A stretch of DNA of 27,485 nucleotides from positions 1 to 27,485 of the forward strand of contig KZ992594.1 of the NCBI GenBank assembly GCA_003614735.1, written 5' to 3'. The notes beneath the pieces are model-generated. The model saw only the letters and a list, made by a program, of their open reading frames with translations, was not told the origin of the DNA and did no database searches. The DNA comes from Thamnocephalis sphaerospora. Lineage: Eukaryota > Zoopagomycota > Zoopagomycetes > Zoopagales > Sigmoideomycetaceae. Shown in pieces: positions 21,192 to 27,485 of the stretch (positions within the stretch are counted from its first letter, which is position 1; each line of letters opens with the position of its first letter). Both the position numbers and the translations under genes were made by a program.

Positions 21192-21854
21192 CTACACCAG
21201 CCGAAGCCACGACGCCATCGTGCGCAGGCCAAACGTTTTTTTGGTGTCGCTGCGTACGTGGCTCTCGCCATATGCGGGCGATTGACCCGTCAGACTGTCC
21301 ATGTACACTTCCTCCTCGCTGTCGGTGGCACTGGCAGTGCTGTTCAGCTCTTTGCTCTGGGAGACTGAGACGGAGTTGGTGGGTCCGCTCAGCAGACCGG
21401 TGCCCTGGCTGGAAGACCAAAATTGCCGGTTCTGGCGAGGCTTGGGCGGAGGAGGCAGGTGAAGCTGGTCGGTTGGAACAACGATATCCGACTCGAGATC
21501 CAACAGTAGGCTAACCAGACTGCTAACAGAGTCCGAGTCGAGGCAGCGGTGCTCACCCAGTGCCTTGAGCAGGTTCTTGGCACAGGCGGCAAACTCGATG
21601 TCGCCGATACCAAGGTGGCGATGGGTGCGACGTAGTGCTTCCCGGTTCATAGGCATGCCGGCCAGGCCGTTTACCACCAGACGGGCAAACTTGGCGCGGA
21701 GTGCGGCCTGGTTGGTGCCAGCAAAGAATGGGGCAAGCAGCGGATCGGCAAGGTTCAGCTCGTAGAAGCGGCGCACCAGGCGCACAATGGCTTCGTCGGG
21801 CATGGCCTCTGAGAGCTGCAGCGCACTTGCGTTGGCTTTCTTGGCTAGCGGCAT
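21192..21854 (-). CDS. Truncated haemoglobin with C-terminal tail, paralogue A
   Basis: A single-exon frame of 220 residues with the start at 21854, about 45 nt downstream of a TATA element. Residues about 20-125 form a truncated globin: LVRRFYELNLADPLLAPFF (Tyr31 at the B10 position), ALRAKFARLVVNGLAGMPMN, then REALRRTHRHLGI with the proximal F8 histidine (His78). The tail (about 130-220) is disordered and Ser-rich, with an acidic motif DSEEEVYMDSL and the final residues ASWLRLV. Its globin domain matches the gene at 23129-23836 residue for residue over most positions, and the motifs sit at identical numbers, so the two arose by duplication. Family function is haem binding with O2/NO chemistry. 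The tail has no counterpart I know in this family. No signal peptide is seen. Confidence 0.92.
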   Translation of the reverse strand: MPLAKKANASALQLSEAMPDEAIVRLVRRFYELNLADPLLAPFFAGTNQAALRAKFARLVVNGLAGMPMNREALRRTHRHLGIGDIEFAACAKNLLKALGEHRCLDSDSVSSLVSLLLDLESDIVVPTDQLHLPPPPKPRQNRQFWSSSQGTGLLSGPTNSVSVSQSKELNSTASATDSEEEVYMDSLTGQSPAYGESHVRSDTKKTFGLRTMASWLRLV

Positions 21855-23128
21855 GGCTGTGTCTGGATGTGGATAGCGGCAGCAGTATAGGATTAATTAT
21901 ATAGCAAGGTTAGCGGGGGGGACTGAGGCAATATTGGTAATGGTTTGGCAACTAGCAAGCAGCGAGTGCGTCAAGGAAAGGTCTGAATATAACGGCGGCG
22001 CTGCTGCCGAGCGGAAGTAGTGTATAATACGATGCAGCAGGTGTTGCAAAAACACCGCCATGACTGCCGGTATTCCTCAGTATGTGCATCTGTAACCTTG
22101 TTCGCACCTCATTGTGGCCAAATCGGTCGCTAGTCACACATTGTGTTTCCAACCAGCTCTCGGCCTGCCGTCTGCCAGACTTTTGGGCAAGTGGCTGAGC
22201 AGCGGCTTCCCCTTACCACATCTTATACCAGTATTTTGTGGCCAGATGTGCACTACCAATGTCTGCCGCAACACTTTGCGGCTACAGTGTCATAGGCTTT
22301 GGCGCTGTAGCTGCAAACTTGGTTGTTGTGCAAAGACGGTGACCAGCTTGGTCCTCACTCTTTGTAAACCGCAGCAGCGGAGTGCATTGTACAAAATCCG
22401 CTCGACCTGTACCCGGGTGCTGGCCATGTGGCTGCGCCTAGTTGGTACTGCTAAAGGTTCCTAATTGAGCATGATTCATGCGTCAGTCGTGGAATTCAAC
22501 TGCCGCACGTAAGGGGTGTGCGACAGGCAGACCAATACACTGCCTTGGGGCAGATCCTTTGTATTAGGCCTAGCCTTTTGTGCCGCGTTAAAGCGCTTGC
22601 GTTGAAGCCTGCGTTGCAGACAAGTTTGCGTATGGCACTGCAAAGCGCAAGGCAAGCGATAGTGCTTGCAAGCGCGTAGATCACTAGCGACTATGCTGCA
22701 CTGCCGTATATTTTTGCAATGCACGTCGCTAAATCGGTTGCCATCTGCTGTTTTGTCGACGGGGCATCGCGTCCGACCTGTTCCCAGCCTCGCGCGCATG
22801 GCACACGTGTTTAAAGCAGTGAAAGCGCGCGCTGTTATGGCGTTTCCATCAAAGAGTGGGCTGTATATGGCAATTGCGGCTGAGATTCTCCGGCCTTGTC
22901 TAAGCCACGTGAGGTATTGGTCGTATGGCACATGCATTGTAAACGACGTCTCTCACTTTTCGCAGACACTATTCACCAGCACCGTCCACGTGAACCTCCC
23001 AGGCTGCCGACCATGCAAACAAAAACGTCATAATGGTGACTGCGTAGATAAAAAATGCCAAAATTTGTTGCGCTATAGTATAGAACAATGGGTATTGCGA
23101 AATAGAAAGAGTGGTGACGAATAGAAAA
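21855..23128. other. Intergenic region between the two single-domain globin genes
   Basis: A frame of 153 codons on the minus strand (22476-22937, ATG start) and one of 152 codons on the plus strand (22666-23124) overlap each other. Neither shows a family motif, repeat or membrane segment. I therefore make no gene call. The left end contains the TATA element of the globin gene at 21192-21854. Confidence 0.45.
21893..21903 (-). promoter_or_regulatory. TATA box of the globin gene at 21192-21854
   Basis: The minus strand reads tatataattaa, about 40-50 nt upstream of the ATG at 21854, suggesting a short 5' leader. Confidence 0.5.
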
Positions 23129-23836
23129 CTATACGGGCCGGAACCATGTTTTGAGAGAGTGCCAGACGGACGGCTTGCTGATGGCCACAAAGCTGCCTGC
23201 AGAGGCAGCGCCGTATGCTTTGCCGGCAGACAGTGCAGGAACGTGATGGCTGGCGCTGTTGACGGGCTGGCGCTGCATCAGATCGTTCATGTACACCTCG
23301 TCCTCGCTGTCGGTGCCGCTGCTGGAGATACCGTGGTCGCTGCTGTGGACGGTCATGTCCATGGCGCTACTGGTCGTGCTTACACTCTGGTCTGGCGACA
23401 GAGTAGGCCGTGCCCAGCGATTGCGAGGGGACGCACGCGCGTGCAGCTGGTCGGTCGGCGTGATCACCTCCGACTCGAGATCCCAGAACAGGCTGACCAC
23501 ACGGCTCACCGAGGATGCGTCCAGGGTACGCTGCTCGCCTAGGGCTGTCAGCAGGTTTTTGCCACAGGCGGCAAACTCGATGTCGCCGATGCCGAGATTG
23601 TAGTGTGTGCGACGCAGGGGCGCGCGATTCATCGGCGCACCAGAGAGACCGCTTACGATAAGGCGGGCAAATTTGGCGCGCAGTGCCTTTTGATTTGAGG
23701 TGGAAAAGAAGGGCGCAAGCAGCGGATCGGCAAGGTTCAGCTCGTAGAAGCGGCGCACCAGAAGCGCAATGTCTTTGTCGCAAATCTTGTCGGAAATTTG
23801 CATGGTGTCAGCGTGGCTTCGGTTAGTAGGCGCCAT
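23129..23836 (-). CDS. Truncated haemoglobin with C-terminal tail, paralogue B
   Basis: A single-exon frame of 235 residues. The globin domain (about residues 20-125) has LVRRFYELNLADPLLAPFF with Tyr31 at B10, ALRAKFARLIVSGLSGAPMN, and APLRRTHYNLGI with the proximal His78. From LVRRFYELN to PTDQLH (about residues 26-132) it aligns without gaps to the globin at 21192-21854. The longer Ser/Thr-rich tail keeps the acidic motif (DSEDEVYMNDL) and ends KTWFRPV, the counterpart of ASWLRLV in the paralogue. Upstream ATGs were not favoured because this frame is closed just before 23836. Family function is haem binding with O2/NO chemistry. No signal peptide is seen; cytosolic is inferred. Confidence 0.92.
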   Translation of the reverse strand: MAPTNRSHADTMQISDKICDKDIALLVRRFYELNLADPLLAPFFSTSNQKALRAKFARLIVSGLSGAPMNRAPLRRTHYNLGIGDIEFAACGKNLLTALGEQRTLDASSVSRVVSLFWDLESEVITPTDQLHARASPRNRWARPTLSPDQSVSTTSSAMDMTVHSSDHGISSSGTDSEDEVYMNDLMQRQPVNSASHHVPALSAGKAYGAASAGSFVAISKPSVWHSLKTWFRPV

Positions 23837-24432
23837 GGTAATTTTCTACTCTAGTGCGGTTTGGGGATTTGGTATGCTGACAAGCGTGGAGGGCAGATTG
23901 CGCGCTACGGCACATATGTATGCATATGCAAGAGCGATGGGCGAGCTGCAGTGGAAGCGGCGCAAGTGACGATCAGACCATGAGCGGTTCGTCGGCCAGC
24001 AAGCACGCTATAAAACATCGCCAGCGATGCCGCTGCATAGCTGAAGCAAGGGCGACGCATTTGGCGCCAGGTTGTCGCGAGAAACCGGCTCAAGCGCGCT
24101 GTCCCATGCATGAACGAAAAGACTGTCACCATTGGGCTAGAGCCACGGGTCTTTGCACACGCGGCTTGGCCATTCGCGCGGTCTTGTTTTTAGACGAGCA
24201 TGCGATCTCCCTAAACTGCTCTTTTGCCGCAGGTAACGCGGCTTCTGCAACCTCTGCGGCCTCTCAAACACTGCCATGGTAGCACTGGGCGGCGGAAAGG
24301 CACCACTCACAAAGATGGACGTATTTTTCGACGTAGAAGCTGGTACAAGACGGCGGCAACGGGGAGTGGCGAAGCACGTTGATCTGCCATCGGGTACAAG
24401 GCCCAACAAAAACGGAACGCGACAGAAACGGC
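23837..24432. other. Intergenic region between the globin and FYR-domain genes
   Basis: It should hold the promoter of the globin gene on the left and the 3' untranslated region of the FYR gene on the right. A TATAAAA at about 24010 is on the plus strand and has no matching gene. No coding region was recognised. Confidence 0.45.
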
Positions 24433-25905
24433 CTAGTGTGGCACCACATCGCCCGCATCCGCATTTGCTTGCCGTGTCTCTGATTCCACTTTGGCCGCCA
24501 TCTCCTTGCGGATTTCGTCCCATGTTTGGAATCCGGGCAGCTTGCGGATGAGCAGCTGCGCGAGCGGGTCCGAGAAGCCAAAGAACTAGCGGATCGGAAA
24601 CAGGAACCGCGGCGGTGTGTGAACGTCGTTTATGCGCATGAACGCCGCCGTCATCGTAGTCGCTTACCAGCGGACCGCTAATCCTCGTGCCTTTGGAACT
24701 ACTTGCCAAACACGCCTGTGTCCAAGGCTGAGTTGGTGTCTGGCCGTGAAATGAATGGCGGCGATCCTCCGTGAAAACCTGGATCGCCACTCAGCGTTGG
24801 CGGGAGTACAGTACGTTACACAGAACCCATGCTCACGTTGAATGCCGGGCCGTCCTCGCCTTCCTCAATCGTCATCCAGTATTCGCGGCCGAAATGCGTC
24901 TTGCTAGCGCGGAAGCCTACCGGATACGGATGGTGGTACATGCACTGCCTGGGAATAAGCTGGCAGCGAGCTTTGCAAGCTCCTTCAGACCACCTACCGA
25001 TCGATTACTCCAGAATAGATGCCGCCGCTGTTTGCACGTCACTAGTCGGCCCATATCCCAAATCGTTGTACCAATGCTGACTGTCAAGTACGTGAGTGTT
25101 TCGTTGCCACTGCCGCCGCCGCCACCACTGCCGCCGCCGCCGCCGCCGTCGCACACAATGCGTGTCTACTTACGCAGCGTCAACGGAGCGGATATGCACT
25201 CGGGTGGCTACATCGTTGCAATGCCAATGCGTTGGCGGCAGGCCTGTGCGTATATGCCCGGCCTCCCTCTTACCTTGTGCGTTCGCCTTTTGCCATCGAA
25301 CCACACATATCCCGGCTCGGCAAAGTCGTCGGGGCTTGCCTGACGCCTTGCCCGCTTCCATAGCTCGCGCGTGTCGTTGTCGTCAGCGAGTTGGGCCAGC
25401 GCCGCCTCCGGATCGTCCCGCGGTGCCACCTGCGCGTCCGTAGTACGCAGCGTCAGGGCTGCAAACATCGGCCTTGGTGGCGAACACATACCGTGGGCGC
25501 ATAGCCGCGCAAGCGCTTAGAGGTCCGCGCTGGCATGATGGACTTGACCGTCGTGTTGATGTGTCGCCGCACACGCGCCTTTTGCTATGTAACCGCCGGG
25601 TGCGCGTCAGTACGTCCGACCGCAACACGCTTGTCTAGCGCGCACCAATACCTGCCTTTTGCACCGTCGCGCCAATATGCAACTCGGCTAGCGCATCCTG
25701 AACGTTGTCATTGGCTCCAGCCGCCGCCAGACCCAGCTCGGCCAGAATGCGCTCGTTGCGCTCGATATTCTCGGCGCGACGCTGCTCAAATTCATTGAGC
25801 TTTCCGGCCGAACTGCACCCACAACGTGTCAGCCAGCCGCTGCCTGCACGTAGACCACGCCACCGTTGCTCATTCACCAGCAGCCTACCTATTCTTGGTG
25901 ACCAT
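24433..25905 (-). CDS. FYRN-FYRC domain protein (TBRG1-like arrangement), probable nuclear factor
   Basis: Nine proposed exons: 25905-25889, 25812-25656, 25584-25492, 25429-25274, 25207-25174, 25080-24998, 24944-24837, 24778-24668 and 24585-24433, about 303 residues. The N-terminus (MVTKNSSAGKLNEFEQRR) is followed by a helical segment and a basic motif ARTSKRLRGYAP. EPGYVWFDGKRR precedes the FYRN part (TIWDMGRLVT; HHPYPVGFRASKTHFGREYW). The FYRC part follows (TPTQPWTQACLASSS; GTRISGPLFFGFSDPLAQLL; IRKLPGFQTWDEI). FYRN and FYRC together form one phenylalanine/tyrosine-rich fold found in chromatin proteins such as trithorax/MLL and TBRG1. The short length without PHD or SET domains resembles TBRG1. 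The exon 2 end is uncertain: either a GC donor (AAG|gcaggt, used here) or gtgcaa nine bases earlier, differing by three residues. The poly-Gly-coding GCC run falls in an intron. Confidence 0.85.
25111..25149. repeat. (GCC)n-rich run in an intron of the FYR gene
   Basis: A near-perfect GCC/GCA repeat lies between exons 5 and 6. It could be translated as poly-Gly on the minus strand, but phase favours splicing it out: exon 5 ends in phase 1 and joins at 25080. Confidence 0.7.
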
Positions 25906-26196
25906 TATGACAATGTGGATTCCCAAGTGGCAATCGAGACAGAAATGCAAGACAGGTAAACAAATCGCATCACGTGTACGGCGCTTGCAAAAAACCAGAC
26001 ACACGTTGGCTGCGGTCGCCGGTGCCGACGACGCCTGGCAGCTGGCGCTGCGTCTTGCGGTCATGTGCGCAAGCATACCCGACGGCATTGCGCAGGCTGG
26101 CCAACTTGACCAAGCAGCGACAACGTGACCAGTGCATGGCTTTGTCTTCTTTGGTATATTGGTGACGCAAGCAGCGTACCTCTTTCAGCTGCAAGC

Positions 26197-26741
26197 ATGT
26201 CAAATCCATTCTCTTGTCTACTATCCTTTCTGCCACAACGCTCCGAGATGACTACGACGAGCGGCGAAAGTGCTAGCGCCATGGCACCTGCTACAGGGCC
26301 AACGCTCAATGACCTGATGCCTCGCGACAAGACGCTAACCATCTTTATGGACGCTTATCGCCAGTTTGTAGACCTGGTGGGTACGCTGTATGCGCAGCCG
26401 CCAAACTCGACTGTTAACGGCAGCCTTAGGTGCAACTTTTAGATGAGCAGGATGCCGACATAACGCTGATAGCGCCAAGCAACGCTGCGTTCCAGGCACT
26501 CGCGCATGTGCCAACAGGAAATGAATTGCGGCGCCGCATCCAGCGCCACTTTGTTCGTGGACTGCGTGTCGCCTGCACACAGTCGCAGCACGGCGAATTG
26601 CAGGCAGAGACGCTGGCCAGCGTGCCCGTGACGGTCACATTGCAAGAGGGCAGTGTGTCGGCGCTTAATGGTGTACCGGTCAGCCTGTCCACCAAAACTC
26701 CGACAGCAACATTGTACAAAGTCGATGTGTTGCTGGAGTAA
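26197..26741 (+). CDS. Fasciclin (FAS1) domain protein
   Basis: Two exons, 26197-26376 and 26430-26741, give 163 residues. The intron begins gtgggt and ends ccttag, and removing it restores the FAS1 sequence FVDLVQLLDEQDADITLIAP. The domain runs from TLNDLMPRDKTLTIF through the first conserved block (ITLIAPSNAAFQAL) and the block around IQRHFVRG to SALNGVPVSLSTKTPTATLY and a final VDVLLE. FAS1 domains mediate cell-surface or matrix adhesion. A clear signal peptide is lacking. The start could be 26197 (with a weakly hydrophobic NPFSCLLSFL), 26248, or an upstream exon reached through the acceptor near 26189 (ctctttcag). The gene is divergent from the FYR gene with about 290 bp between them, and convergent with the HemW-like gene. 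Confidence 0.8.
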
Positions 26742-26780
26742 ACTCGACCAAGGGGCACTACCAGCTGATAATGTGCGCAG

Positions 26781-26786
26781 TTTATT
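26781..26786 (-). terminator. Poly(A) signal AATAAA of the HemW-like gene
   Basis: A minus-strand AATAAA lies about 85 nt past the stop at 26871. Confidence 0.5.
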
Positions 26787-26828
26787 CGCTTTGCTGTAGC
26801 AAGACCAGCGCGGCTTTGTTCACTGTAC

Positions 26829-26834
26829 ATTAAA
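26829..26834 (+). terminator. Poly(A) signal variant ATTAAA of the FAS1 gene
   Basis: A plus-strand ATTAAA lies about 88 nt past the stop at 26741. It is to the right of the minus-strand signal of the convergent gene, so the two transcripts probably overlap at their 3' ends. Confidence 0.4.
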
Positions 26835-26870
26835 TGGCGTACTCTGCGTGGACAGCACTGCATTGACATA

Positions 26871-27485
26871 CTAGGCAAGTATGTGATCAAGGACGCTGTC
26901 TATAACGGCCAGGCCTTTTTCCGTAGGCTGCAGCGCCAATGTGCTATGCTCCGGTATCACAGCGTGTGCACTGGGTATCTCCTGCTGCCAAAGCAGATAG
27001 CCAGCATCGGACAGACGCTCAACCTCCTCCATATTCAAATGCTACAGCCACGCTGTTGTCGTTAGCAATTCTACTGACGCGTTCAATGTGCAGAGGACGT
27101 ACCTCGCGTAAATGGGCGCCAGTATGTTTTAGAAACTGCCTGGACTCTATGCCGTCCTTCATGCGCATTCCCAGTACGATAAGTTCCTAGCCAATGTCCA
27201 TATAGCAAGTTAGTCACAGAAAGGCTGCTACTACTATGTTAGCCTGCTGCTAGTCATACCTGAGCATATTCGCTGCTCAACAATGGAACAGCTTTGCGCA
27301 TGCTAGAAAAGGAGCACGTCAGCTTGACCGGTAGCAAGATAAAGGCAAGTGCCCATGCTTACCCGTGTCCCAGCTCTTCGCACTGTTGCATCCATCGATT
27401 CGGCTCTGGAATCTATGTTGTCGTTACATGAGACTTGCGTACAGGCAGCATGTCATACGCTATAACTTCGGCCTTACTCTATAGG
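26871..27485 (-). CDS. hemW: HemW/RSAD1-type radical SAM protein, C-terminal part; 5' end outside the window
   Basis: Five exons are in the window: 27485-27478 (a fragment), 27412-27363, 27302-27260, 27186-27103 and 27041-26871, about 118 residues. They read IPEPNRWMQQCEELGHGMRK, then EYAQELIVLGMRMKDGIESR, then MEEVERLSDAGYLLW and TEKGLAVIDSVLDHILA before the stop. This is the C-terminal pattern of HemW: a proline-tryptophan segment followed by GHG, an (E/Q)-L-x-x-x-GMR-(x)-GI block, then a winged-helix-like end with LxxTxxGLxxxDxxL. HemW proteins are related to coproporphyrinogen III dehydrogenase (HemN) but act as haem-binding chaperones. RSAD1 is the mitochondrial form in animals. The radical SAM CxxxCxxC motif lies outside the window, so HemN-type activity cannot be tested here. 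All exon joins agree in phase. Confidence 0.88.

Noticed and set aside
22424-22450. Weak similarity of the minus strand to the first codons of the globin gene at 23836 (PTxRSH), suggesting a globin remnant
   Set aside because: Only about seven residues match and no globin sequence follows. The same bases also resemble the antisense of the globin C-terminus. Too short to distinguish from chance.
22476-22937. 153-codon minus-strand frame between the two single-domain globin genes
   Set aside because: It overlaps a similar-length plus-strand frame, shows no motif, repeat or membrane segment, and has no promoter or poly(A) support. Probably chance in GC-rich DNA.
1-27485. tRNA, rRNA, CRISPR arrays, transposons or operons
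   Set aside because: No B-box-like GGTTCGAANCC, no regularly spaced direct repeats, no transposase or reverse transcriptase motifs and no terminal inverted repeats were seen. The genes are intron-bearing and eukaryotic.

Overview
The window is nuclear DNA of an intron-rich eukaryote, most likely an early-diverging fungus. This is inferred from three things: a fungal Yap/Pap1-type bZIP factor; an ADP1-type half ABC transporter; and CKAP2-like, FYRN/FYRC and TXNDC17-like genes, which I recall as typical of animals and basal fungi rather than yeasts. Ten protein genes can be built by eye. Their introns are mostly 36-100 nt with GT..AG ends. Some 3' splice sites are AAG instead of YAG, and one candidate intron begins with GC.

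Layout. 79-4144 (-): 16 exons of an ABCG-type transporter that runs off the left edge. 4145-6157: repeat-rich intergenic DNA without a recognisable gene. 6158-8175 (+): a predicted ATG-free 5' leader exon and a 1.46 kb leader intron of the next gene. 8241-10337 (+): a bZIP regulator with a histidine-rich segment. 10981-14130 (-): a CKAP2-C-like protein, convergent with the bZIP gene. 14314-15002 (-): a five-exon thioredoxin-like protein (TXNDC17/Clot) with a WCPDC motif. 15355-16668 (-): one protein with two truncated-haemoglobin domains joined by a poly-Q/Ser/Pro linker. 18913-20427 (-): a secreted, very sequon-rich repeat protein. 21192-21854 and 23129-23836 (-): two paralogous single-domain truncated haemoglobins sharing an undescribed acidic/aromatic C-terminal tail. 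24433-25905 (-): a nine-exon FYRN-FYRC protein. 26197-26741 (+): a FAS1 (fasciclin) domain protein. 26871-27485 (-): the C-terminal exons of a HemW/RSAD1-type radical SAM protein, convergent with the FAS1 gene.

The most striking part is the truncated-haemoglobin cluster: four globin domains in three genes within 8.5 kb, all on one strand. A Clot-type thioredoxin and a Yap-like bZIP lie on one side, and a HemW-type (haem chaperone family) gene on the other. A shared role in haem, NO or redox handling is a hypothesis from family knowledge and proximity only. The splice models were built by hand from splice-site consensus, reading-frame continuity and family motifs.
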